From Trebonia sp963734665 (GTDB lineage Bacteria > Actinomycetota > Actinomycetes > Streptosporangiales > Streptosporangiaceae): a stretch of DNA of 64,000 nt. Under the pieces are notes generated by a model. It was not told the DNA's origin, did no database searches, and worked only from the letters and a program-made list of their open reading frames with translations. Below, piece after piece: positions 18,079 to 24,943 of the stretch (its first letter is position 1; every line of letters starts with the position of its first letter). The stretch spans positions 1,302,001-1,366,000 of the forward strand of contig CAVTIR010000005.1 in assembly GCA_963734665.1 (NCBI GenBank), in the 5' to 3' direction. The position numbers and the translations under genes are program-made.

Positions 18079-18151
18079 CGTCATATGGTCGAGATATGTT
18101 GGCCATATGACGTTCGGTGACCTTCCTGCGGACGGCCTGCGTGGACATATG
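18079..18151. promoter_or_regulatory. Three phased CATATG sites in the bkd/AsnC divergent region
   Basis: CGTCATATGG (18079-18088) and CCATATGACG (18103-18112) form a perfect 10-bp inverted repeat with a 14-bp spacer. A third CATATG lies at 18146-18151. The three CATATG cores start at 18082, 18104 and 18146, spacings of 22 and 42 bp, close to two and four helical turns. They lie between the E1alpha start and the regulator and run into the regulator's first codons, as expected for an autoregulated AsnC/Lrp protein that wraps DNA. Confidence 0.65.
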
Positions 18152-18652
18152 GCCGCGATGGACGACATCGACCAGCTGATCGTCGAGGCGCTGCGCGCTG
18201 ACGGCCGGATGTCCATGCGCGCGCTCGCCGACCTGATCCACATTTCGCGGGCGAACGCGTACGCCCGCGTTGCCCGTCTGGAACGCGAGGGTGTGATCAC
18301 CGGGTACGCCGCACTCATCGACCCCGTGCGGGCCGGATATGCGCTGTCGGCTTACGTCTACCTCGACATCGCCCAGCGGTCCTGGAAGTCGGTGCGCGGT
18401 CAGCTGCTCAGCATGCCCGAGGTCGACCACGTCGCGCTCGTCTCCGGCGAGCACGACATCCTGCTGCGGGTCCGCGCCCGCGACGCCGTGTCCCTCCGCG
18501 ACGTGGTGCTGACGAGACTCCAGGAGATCCCCGAGGTCCACTCAACCCAGACGGTCCTGATCTTCGAGGAGGCCACCCCCGCGCGCAGTCCCCGCACGAC
18601 CCCCCGCGCTAACCGCCGCCCGCCGCCGGTCCCTGACCTTCCCACTTCGTGA
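18107..18652 (+). CDS. AsnC/Lrp-family regulator, BkdR-like
   Basis: The protein has a winged helix-turn-helix (DDIDQLIVEALRADGRMSMRALADLIHISRANAYARVARLEREGVITGY spans about residues 19-66) and a RAM domain (VYLDIAQRSWKSVRGQLLSMPEVDHVALVSGEHDILLRV). In pseudomonads and actinomycetes, Lrp-type BkdR proteins sit beside and activate branched-chain 2-oxoacid dehydrogenase genes, which this arrangement repeats. ATG 18107 lies inside one of the CATATG sites and has no good ribosome site; ATG 18149 or 18158 would start closer to the usual family N-terminus. The last 30 residues are a Pro/Arg-rich tail. Confidence 0.9.
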   Translation: MTFGDLPADGLRGHMAAMDDIDQLIVEALRADGRMSMRALADLIHISRANAYARVARLEREGVITGYAALIDPVRAGYALSAYVYLDIAQRSWKSVRGQLLSMPEVDHVALVSGEHDILLRVRARDAVSLRDVVLTRLQEIPEVHSTQTVLIFEEATPARSPRTTPRANRRPPPVPDLPTS

Positions 18653-18713
18653 CCCTCGCGGGCTGGCCGGCTGGGATGCGCGTCATCGTCCGCAATGAGC
18701 GGACAGGCGGGTA

Positions 18714-18747
18714 TCTCCTCCCCCAGCCGGCTGGCCGGGGGAGGAGA
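18714..18747. terminator. Strong convergent terminator
   Basis: TCTCCTCCCCC (18714-18724) pairs perfectly with GGGGGAGGAGA (18737-18747) across a 12-base loop that contains a short AGCC/GGCT pair. It lies between the convergent AsnC/Lrp gene and the hypothetical gene at 18756, close to both stops. Confidence 0.75.
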
Positions 18748-18755
18748 CACATGTA

Positions 18756-19625
18756 CTACCGCCCGTTGGCCTGGCGGGGGATTGCGAAGGTCGGCACCGA
18801 ATCGAAGATGCCGTCGAAGTAGTTTTCCGACCTTTCGATGTTCGCCTTGTTGTACTTCTTGATGAAGTCATCGACCTGCTTGCGGAACTCGGGGTCCTGG
18901 CGCCAAGTCTCGATGCGGAACGGCGCGACGGCTTTCTCAACTTCGAAATCGAAGTCGAACTCGTTATAGGACGCGCAGGCCGAGCTGATCTGGAAGGTTT
19001 TCTTGGTGAAGTGCGTAAAGTACAGCCGGATCTTCGGCACGTAGATCCACCGCTCGCCCTCGATCTGGAAGATCTCGTGCACCATGCCGATGCAGGCGTA
19101 TTTGTAGTTTTCCTCCGTGCCGCTGCCCTGGATCCCGATGGTCTTACCCTGGTCGGTCAGGAACTTCTTGAACGAGTTGAGTGCGCCGGCTTCGCCGGAC
19201 ACCGCGTCGAGCAGGATGTTGAGGAACTGCGTGGCTACCTCAACGCCTTTGACGCGCCGCTGGTACTTGACGGTCTCGAGGGAGAATCCGCTGATGAACG
19301 GCCCGAGGCCGTTCCGGATCGGCTCGGTCCACAGGTTCGGGTCATGCTTCTTCGCATCGTCGGCGCCCGACTTGGCGAGCACGGCTGAGGTGACGACACT
19401 GCACAGCCCCTCAAGCACGGCCGAGATCTCTTGCCGCTCCTTGACGAGTTCCGGAGGCGGCGGGTTCGAGGTTCCGTTGACGTAGCTGACGAGGCCGTCT
19501 TTGTCGGCGATGTTCGGATCGTATTGGCTCGCCATTTTCAGGCCGTCGAAATAGCCTCGCGCCTCGCGAATGGCGAGGTCCATCTCGCGTTTGCTAAGCG
19601 TCGGTGCCAGCACGGTTGTAGCCAT
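18756..19625 (-). CDS. Hypothetical protein, family not recognised
   Basis: I do not recognise this 289-residue protein. ATG 19625 is preferred because GAGGAAGG lies seven bases upstream; an ATG at 19652 would add nine residues. The sequence looks soluble: no signal peptide or membrane segment, a helical N-terminus (KREMDLAIREARGYFDGLK), a central region with repeated aromatic residues (EGERWIYVPKIRLYFTHFTKKTF), and an acidic FDFDFEVEKAV stretch. It is richer in Lys, Asn, Phe and Tyr than its neighbours, which may mean transfer. It stands alone, convergent with the AsnC/Lrp gene and followed upstream by 400 bases with no gene. Confidence 0.75.
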   Translation of the reverse strand: MATTVLAPTLSKREMDLAIREARGYFDGLKMASQYDPNIADKDGLVSYVNGTSNPPPPELVKERQEISAVLEGLCSVVTSAVLAKSGADDAKKHDPNLWTEPIRNGLGPFISGFSLETVKYQRRVKGVEVATQFLNILLDAVSGEAGALNSFKKFLTDQGKTIGIQGSGTEENYKYACIGMVHEIFQIEGERWIYVPKIRLYFTHFTKKTFQISSACASYNEFDFDFEVEKAVAPFRIETWRQDPEFRKQVDDFIKKYNKANIERSENYFDGIFDSVPTFAIPRQANGR

Positions 19626-19652
19626 GAGGATGCCTTCCTCTGAATGCAGCAT

Positions 19653-20084
19653 TGGAACGGGTGGCGTCCGCCGCTGCGCGACAGGGACAAACAGCGCACC
19701 CTTTGCACTCAGTGCGCTAAATATGGATCCTTTTCGCGGAGACAGGTGCGCGTGACGCCATCGGGATCTATTCTGCTCCCGGTGGCAGCGTCCTAAACTT
19801 TAGATTCCAGACGTTTCTCATCCTTTTCTGGCGCGAAAACATCTATTGAGAAGCCTTACATCCGATTCTGGCGTTATGCCCTATCTGCTGCAGCAAATAC
19901 GCCCCGTCCAGTTGCCAGGAACCTGGACACGCTGGCATACGCGGCCCAAGAAGCGGCGGAAGCGGTGGCGACGCATGTATGCGGAAGTTGGCGAAGTCAG
20001 GCAGAATCGAAGGATGCCAGTACCGATGTCCGCTCGCCCGAGAGTGCGCCGCACTCAGGCCGAGGGGTGACCGCAGACGCGCTG
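19653..20084. other. Stretch without a recognisable gene
   Basis: About 430 bases upstream of the hypothetical gene. The first 200 are less GC-rich than the surroundings and probably hold its promoter. Short open frames here lack ribosome sites and family resemblance. A run reading LDTLAYAAQEAAEAVATHV in the frame of the MOSC remnant may be part of the same decayed gene. Confidence 0.5.
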
Positions 20085-20213
20085 CGCGTACCCGCTGCCC
20101 ACAACCGGGTCAGTCCCCTGGACGACTTCGGCCCCCAGCCGTGCGCGGGAGTCTACGCCCAGGTTCTTGACCCGGGCCGCGTCCAGGTCGGTGACACGGT
20201 CCGGCTGGCGTAG
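20085..20213 (+). pseudogene. C-terminal remnant of a MOSC-domain protein
   Basis: The last 43 or so codons before the TAG at 20211 read LRVPAAHNRV...FGPQPCAGVYAQVLDPGRVQVGDTVRLA in pieces that match the usual C-terminus of MOSC proteins (an HNRV segment, then CAGVYA, then PGxVxVGDxV). No MOSC core with its conserved cysteine is present upstream, so only a tail remains. MOSC proteins bind or mobilise sulfur around molybdenum cofactors. The identification is by eye and moderate. Confidence 0.5.
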
Positions 20214-20252
20214 CTTCAGTGGTCGCAGAAGAGCAGGCTTCTCGGGCAGGCC

Positions 20253-20762
20253 TTACACGCTGTCCTTGGCCGGGGCGGGGAGTGGCTTGACTCCGGCCCG
20301 GCGGGCCGTCTCGTTAAGGGCGGTGAGGACTTTGTGCAGCTCTTCCAGCTCGCCGAGGCTCATGCCTAGCTTCGCTACGACCGAGGGCGGTATGCGCAGG
20401 GCGTCCTCGCGCAGGGCGCGGCCCTTCGGCGTGAGGTCAATGCGGAGCTGCCGCTCGTCGTCGGGGTCGCGCGTCCTGGTGACCAGGCCCGCCGCCTCGA
20501 GGCGCTTCAGCAGCGGCGACAGCGTCGGCCCGTCGAGCTGGAGCATCTCGATGAGCTCCTTCACCGCAAGGGGTGACTGCCCCCACAGCGCCAGCATCAC
20601 CAGGTACTGGGGGTGGGTCAGCCCCATCGGCTCCAGGATCGGCCGGTAGATGCTCAGCACGCTGCGTGCCGCGATCGACAGGGCGAAGCACACCTGGCGC
20701 TCCAAGGCCAGCGGATCGCCCGGTATCTCCGGCAGCTCGGTAACGTCCGCGGTGATTTCCAT
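20253..20762 (-). CDS. MarR-family regulator, OhrR-like
   Basis: This 169-residue winged-helix protein has the MarR core (LTHPQYLVMLALW, LQLDGPTLSPLLKRLEAAGLVTRTRDPDDERQLRIDLT). Cys25 lies in LERQVCFALSIAAR, the position of the peroxide-sensing cysteine of OhrR, with tyrosines in YRPILEPMGLTHPQY as partners. OhrR proteins repress organic hydroperoxide resistance genes until the cysteine is oxidised. No ohr gene is visible nearby; the DJ-1/PfpI gene directly upstream on the same strand is a possible target. A palindrome lies about 50-70 bases upstream of its start. Confidence 0.9.
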   Translation of the reverse strand: MEITADVTELPEIPGDPLALERQVCFALSIAARSVLSIYRPILEPMGLTHPQYLVMLALWGQSPLAVKELIEMLQLDGPTLSPLLKRLEAAGLVTRTRDPDDERQLRIDLTPKGRALREDALRIPPSVVAKLGMSLGELEELHKVLTALNETARRAGVKPLPAPAKDSV

Positions 20763-20812
20763 GCGTCGATAGTACCCCCAAACCAGGGATCGATGTATGC
20801 TCGAATAATTAA

Positions 20813-20831
20813 TGCACTATTGATTAGTGCA
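20813..20831. promoter_or_regulatory. Palindromic operator upstream of the OhrR-like gene
   Basis: TGCACTATTGATTAGTGCA has perfect 7-base arms around a 5-base centre, in an AT-rich patch 51-69 bases before the regulator's ATG. Size and symmetry fit a MarR/OhrR dimer site. It also lies downstream of the PfpI gene, so self-regulation is the simplest reading. Confidence 0.65.
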
Positions 20832-20905
20832 CAAAACGAACGTTGCGGCCGGTAGAGGTGGACTAGATCCTGGCACCTGGCCGCGTCGGCAGTGCCGGGA
20901 GCCTG

Positions 20906-21475
20906 TCAGGCGGGCGCCTTGGAGCGGAGGATGCGGATGAACTCGCGCATCCACGTCGGGTGGTCCGGCCAGGCGCGCGCCGAGACCATCTGCCCGTCCA
21001 CGACGCCGCCCTCGTCGACGAACTCCGCGCCCGCCATCGCCACGTCCGGGGCGAGCGCCGGGTAGGCGGCACTGCGGCGGCCGTTGAGCGTCCCGGCGGC
21101 GGCCAGCACCAGGGGCGCATGGCACAGCTGGGCGACGGGAAGGTCCTCGTTCATGAAGTGGCGGACGATCCGCTGCACGTCAGGATCGTTTCTGATGTAC
21201 TCCGGCGCACGCCCGCCGGGAATGACAAGCGCCACGTAGTCCGCCGGGTTCACGTCAGCGAACGCGACGTCGGCCGGCCAGGTGTAGCCGAGCTTCTCGG
21301 TGTAGGTGTCGAACCCGTCGACGAAGTCGTGCACCACGAACTGCAGCTTCTTCACCGACGGAGCGGCGATGTCGACCTGGTAACCCTCTTCGAGCAGCCG
21401 CTGGTAGGGATACATGACCTCGAGCGACTCGGCGGCATCCCCGGTGATGATCAGGATCTTGGGCACGACCCTCAT
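20906..21475 (-). CDS. DJ-1/PfpI-family protein
   Basis: The 189-residue product has the class I glutamine amidotransferase-like fold of DJ-1/PfpI: an N-terminal strand and acidic residue (ILIITGDAAESLE), VIPGGRAPEYIRND, and the nucleophile elbow with Cys118-His119 (AQLCHAPLVLAAAG). Members act as glyoxalases, deglycases or stress chaperones; which applies here cannot be read. It lies upstream of the OhrR-like gene on the same strand, separated by about 140 bases, suggesting an oxidative or carbonyl stress context. ATG 21475 follows GGAATGAGG-type sequence. Confidence 0.88.
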   Translation of the reverse strand: MRVVPKILIITGDAAESLEVMYPYQRLLEEGYQVDIAAPSVKKLQFVVHDFVDGFDTYTEKLGYTWPADVAFADVNPADYVALVIPGGRAPEYIRNDPDVQRIVRHFMNEDLPVAQLCHAPLVLAAAGTLNGRRSAAYPALAPDVAMAGAEFVDEGGVVDGQMVSARAWPDHPTWMREFIRILRSKAPA

Positions 21476-21699
21476 TCCTCCCGCGCGCCGGCACGATGTC
21501 CGGCATCTCGACTTGATCCGCGCTACCTACGGGGCGGATCTCCCTATCGTCTTGCCTCCGCTTGCGTCCTGCCGTCTCATTGTGACTACGTATTTCGTGC
21601 CAAAGTCAAGCCCGCGAGAGCGGCGCCGCCGTCGCCGCCCCGCGGGCACAGCGAAGATGATGGATCGCTGCATCCCTGGTGCTCCCACCGATCCACCAT

Positions 21700-21885
21700 C
21701 GTGCTTCGGTCGGCTCGCGCTGGTGAGCGGGTATCCGGCGGCGGCGGCGACACCATCGGCCTCGGCGACGACCGCACGGGCGAACGCCTCGCCGCCGGGC
21801 ACGGAGACGATCTCGCCGATTGGTGCCCGCATAAGGCCAGTGATCGCTCCGATCGAGGCGATGAAGACCCACGAGTCCTCCCCCG
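21700..21885 (-). pseudogene. Fragment of a ketopantoate reductase (ApbA/PanE) C-terminal domain
   Basis: On the minus strand about 55 codons read WVFIASIGAITGLMRAPIGE followed by IVSVPGGEAFARAVVAEADGVAAAAGYPL, which matches the start of the helical C-terminal domain of 2-dehydropantoate 2-reductase (W-x-F-x-A...CLMRAPVGEI...PGG). The N-terminal NADP domain and the rest of the C-terminal domain are missing, and the frame then runs into Arg-rich nonsense. It is a gene relic, on the same strand as the neighbouring genes. Confidence 0.65.
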
Positions 21886-21937
21886 AACACAGTGACGGCC
21901 CGGTCGAAGACCGGGCCGTCACTGAGCGCGCTCGGCG

Positions 21938-22237
21938 TTACTCGCGCCCCAGGTTCTGCGCGCCCAGGGTGAAGTGGACCTTGCCCTGGGTGTCGACCTC
22001 CGCGTCGAGAACCTTGTCGTCAAGGTAGGCCGCAGCTAGCGGGTCGAGAAACACCCGCGCGCCGGAAGCCTCGACGACCTGATCATTGTCACCGGGTTGC
22101 GCGGCCGCCGCGAGCTCGAGCGAACTCGTGCTGCCCGGGGCAGACTGCGTGATGCGCAGGCCGGTCCCGTCTGGGGCCTGCGGCGTCTCGGTGACGGACT
22201 TGACGACCTCAGCGGCCGCCTCGGTCAGGACGAGCAT
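21938..22237 (-). CDS. HesB/IscA-like protein lacking cysteines
   Basis: This is a 99-residue protein with the beta-rich A-type carrier fold pattern (LTEAAAEVVKSVT, TGLRITQSAP, GARVFLDPLAAAYLDDKVLDAEV). It contains no cysteine, so the three residues that bind Fe-S clusters in IscA/HesB are absent. Many actinobacteria encode such a degenerate version, whose role is unknown. ATG 22237 has GAAAGGGTG upstream. It stands alone, downstream of a palindromic repeat copy at 22354. Confidence 0.8.
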   Translation of the reverse strand: MLVLTEAAAEVVKSVTETPQAPDGTGLRITQSAPGSTSSLELAAAAQPGDNDQVVEASGARVFLDPLAAAYLDDKVLDAEVDTQGKVHFTLGAQNLGRE

Positions 22238-22353
22238 GATTGGTCACCCTTTCGCTTCTCGTCCAGCAGAGGATCACGAGGGTAGCCGACGATGTAACGA
22301 AATGAGAACTACGGCGCCCGCCGGGTCCAGCGGAACGCCGTGGCAGACCGAAC

Positions 22354-22390
22354 TCCGTTCGGAAAAATCAAAATCATCAGCCCGAACGGA
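22354..22390. repeat. Dispersed palindromic repeat, copy 1
   Basis: TCCGTTCGG and CCCGAACGGA flank an A-rich centre (AAAAATCAAAATCATCAG). The same arms and nearly the same centre occur at 28442-28478, and one arm with its flank recurs at 40391-40400. It lies between the HesB-like and SsgA-like genes. Confidence 0.75.
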
Positions 22391-22479
22391 TTCGTGGTTC
22401 CCTCGCCGGGTCCATGGTACGCAAGCGGACTGACGTGGCGACAGGCTTGCCCGTGCCGGGAGGGTCGCTACGTTCTGCG

Positions 22480-22914
22480 TTAACGACGCTGGCGGAGCAG
22501 GTCGGTCAGCTCGGCCTCGAGGTCGATGTGGTTGCTCTCCTCGCCCGCCGGGACGACCTGGTAGGTATTGCGCAGGAAGTCCGAGATCTCCTTGACCGAT
22601 GCCTCAAAGTGCGCCTGGCCGGACGGCGAGGATATTTTGAGGTTCACTACCCGACCGGGCGCGCCGGCCTCGGAGCCGGCCGACGGCCAGACCGCGACGT
22701 CGCCGACGCCCGCGTGGCCGTTGATGCCCATCGAGAGCAGGTCGCGGGCGAAGACCCACTCGCGAGGCTCGGCCAGTCCGACGTGGAACGCGATACGGAT
22801 GGCGTACGGGTCCTCACGAGAGTAGAAGAACGTAGCCGCCACTGGCCGGATCGTCTGGTTGGGTGCGACAACCCGTAGTGCGAGGTTGGCTGTTACTGTG
22901 CTGCTGATTCTCAT
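22480..22914 (-). CDS. SsgA-like (SALP) sporulation and cell division regulator
   Basis: The 144-residue product follows the SsgA/SsgB pattern: a beta-rich N-terminal half (LALRVVAPNQTIRPVAATFFYSREDPYAIRIAFH), the conserved EWVFARDLLSMGI, GDVAVWPS, and a C-terminal helix (ASVKEISDFLRNTYQVVPAGEE...). SALPs occur only in morphologically complex actinomycetes, where they position FtsZ or remodel peptidoglycan during sporulation. Which paralogue this is cannot be told by eye. It starts at ATG 22914 and is divergent from catalase across 376 bases. Confidence 0.9.
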   Translation of the reverse strand: MRISSTVTANLALRVVAPNQTIRPVAATFFYSREDPYAIRIAFHVGLAEPREWVFARDLLSMGINGHAGVGDVAVWPSAGSEAGAPGRVVNLKISSPSGQAHFEASVKEISDFLRNTYQVVPAGEESNHIDLEAELTDLLRQRR

Positions 22915-23290
22915 TGTGAGGCCAATCTTGATCCGCTGGTCATTCGAGCCAGTCGGAGTTCTTGTCTCCGTATTCCGCTCGACATCTTTCCGGTTGTGTT
23001 TTCAATGATGCCCCTTGAATGTGTTGGCGGGCATCGGCGCTAGTGGCACTTTGCTATACCGGCTAGCTGGGCCAACCGGATTCTCGCCAGCCATAACGGA
23101 CTCGTTTACCAGTTCGGTTGTGACCAGCTGACGTTCATGGCCCGGGGGGTGCCGGTCGGCTCCTTGGCGATGGATCGCGCGACCTGGAAAGGCGCAAACA
23201 TCACCAAGATCACGTGACGCCATCTCACCAAGTGGGTGTGGAGGTTGGTGAGGAAGCAGACGAAGCGAAAGGAAGGAAACGAGGATTCGT
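22915..23290. promoter_or_regulatory. Divergent intergenic region between the SsgA-like gene and catalase
   Basis: No gene is seen. Two direct copies of TCACCAAG (near 23197 and 23225) and an inverted partner (TTGGTGAGG near 23248) lie just before catalase and may be regulatory. GGAAGGAAACGAGGA provides the ribosome site for catalase. Confidence 0.4.
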
Positions 23291-24748
23291 ATGACCACCC
23301 AGAACCTGCCAACGCAGACCACCGATGCCGGCATCCCGGTCGAGAGCGATAAGTACTCGCTGACCGTGGGCGCGGGCGGCCCGGTGCTGCTGCAGGACAG
23401 CTACCTGATCGAGCAGATGGCCCAGTGGAACCGGGAGCGGATCCCGGAGCGGCAGCCGCACGCCAAGGGCAGCGGGGCGTTCGGCCAGTTCCAGGTCACC
23501 AAGGACGTCAGCGCCTACACGAAGGCGGCGGTGTTCCAGCCGAACGCTAAGACACAACTGGGGGCCAGGTTCTCCACGGTGGCGGGGGAGCGGGGTAGCC
23601 CTGACCTGTGGCGGGACCTGCGGGGGTTCGCGATGAAGTTCTACACCTCCGAGGGCAACTACGACATGGTTGGCAACGACACGCCGGTGTTCTTCATGCG
23701 GGACCCGATCCACTTCCAGAACTTCATCCGCTCGCAGAAACGCCGGCAAGATAACAACCTGCGCTCCAACGACATGCAGTGGGACTTCTGGAGCCTGCTG
23801 CCGGAGACCGCCCACCAGGTGGTGTGGCTGATGGGCGACCGCGGGCTGCCCAGGACGTGGCGGCACATGAACGGGTACAGCTCCCACACGTACATGTGGA
23901 TCAACGCCAAGGGCCAGCGGTTCTGGGTGAAGTACCACTTCAAGACCGACCAGGGCATCGAGTTCCTCACCGACCAGCAGGCCGCCGGCATGGTGTGGAC
24001 CGACTACGACTACCACACCCGGGACCTGTTCGAGTCGATCGCGGCCGGCGATTACCCGAGCTGGACGATGTACGCGCAGATCATGCCGTTCGATGACGCG
24101 CCGGGCTACCGGTTCAACCCGTTCGACCTGACCAAGGTGTGGCCGCACGGCGACTACCCGCTGGTCGAGGTGGGGCGGTTCAGCCTGGACCGTAACCCGA
24201 TCGACAACCACACCGAGATGGAGCAGTTCGCCCCGGCGCCCAGCAACATGGTGCCCGGCATCGGGCCCAGCCCGGACCGGATGCTGATGGCGCGGATGTT
24301 CTCCTACGCCGACTCCCACCGCTACCGGCTCGGCGTCAACTACCAGCAGATCCCGGTCAACGCCCCGGTCGCGCCGGTGCACACCTACAGCAAGGACGGG
24401 CTGATGCGGGTCGTGCCCCGGACCGACCCGGTCTACTTCCCCAACTCCAAGGGCGGCCCCGCCGTCATCCCCGGGCAGTACACCCCGCCGTCCTGGTACA
24501 CCGCCGGGGAGATCGTGCGGACCGCGTTCGAGGCACACGCAGAGGACGACGACTTCGTCCAGGTCACCGCCCTGGTCCGCAACGTGCTCGACGACGCCGC
24601 CCGCGACCGGCTGGTCGCCAACACCGTCGCCCAGCTGCGCAACGGCGTCACCGAGCCAGTGCTCCAGCGCTCGTTCGGCTACCTCCGCAACGTCGACCAG
24701 AGCCTCGGCGACAGGATCGAGAAGGGCGTCCGCGACGGGCACACCTGA
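23291..24748 (+). CDS. katA: Monofunctional haem catalase
   Basis: The 485-residue length is typical of small-subunit catalases. The distal His57 sits in ERQPHAKGSGAFG, the distal Asn in MVGNDTPVFF, and the proximal haem-ligand Tyr in RMFSYADSHRYRLG. NADPH-binding clade features (the VWPHGDYPLVEVG and LDRNPIDNHTEMEQ stretches) are present. It decomposes hydrogen peroxide in the cytoplasm. Distal HAK normally reads VVHA in the family, here QPHA. It has a good ribosome site and a strong terminator, so it is monocistronic. Confidence 0.97.
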   Translation: MTTQNLPTQTTDAGIPVESDKYSLTVGAGGPVLLQDSYLIEQMAQWNRERIPERQPHAKGSGAFGQFQVTKDVSAYTKAAVFQPNAKTQLGARFSTVAGERGSPDLWRDLRGFAMKFYTSEGNYDMVGNDTPVFFMRDPIHFQNFIRSQKRRQDNNLRSNDMQWDFWSLLPETAHQVVWLMGDRGLPRTWRHMNGYSSHTYMWINAKGQRFWVKYHFKTDQGIEFLTDQQAAGMVWTDYDYHTRDLFESIAAGDYPSWTMYAQIMPFDDAPGYRFNPFDLTKVWPHGDYPLVEVGRFSLDRNPIDNHTEMEQFAPAPSNMVPGIGPSPDRMLMARMFSYADSHRYRLGVNYQQIPVNAPVAPVHTYSKDGLMRVVPRTDPVYFPNSKGGPAVIPGQYTPPSWYTAGEIVRTAFEAHAEDDDFVQVTALVRNVLDDAARDRLVANTVAQLRNGVTEPVLQRSFGYLRNVDQSLGDRIEKGVRDGHT

Positions 24749-24770
24749 CCCGCCGCCGAATTACCAGGGG

Positions 24771-24794
24771 GCCCGGCGCTAGAAAGCGCCGGGC
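24771..24794 (+). terminator. Terminator of catalase
   Basis: GCCCGGCGCT and AGCGCCGGGC form a perfect 10-bp stem with an AGAA tetraloop, 22 bases after the catalase stop. Confidence 0.88.
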
Positions 24795-24943
24795 TCCTTG
24801 CCGTCCGCCCAACAAGCAGGGGCCCTGTCCGGTGGTCAGGTCATTCGTCGTATTGACGGGCGCCCAACGGCCGAGATTGCATGACCAGCAGACATGATTT
24901 GCGGCTTATGTCGGTTCGGTCTAGAGGGCGGCGGTGACGTGCG

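Noticed and set aside
23225..24742. A 505-codon minus-strand frame opposite catalase
   Set aside because: The plus strand encodes a full catalase with all active-site residues; the antisense frame is low-complexity Val/Arg/His sequence.
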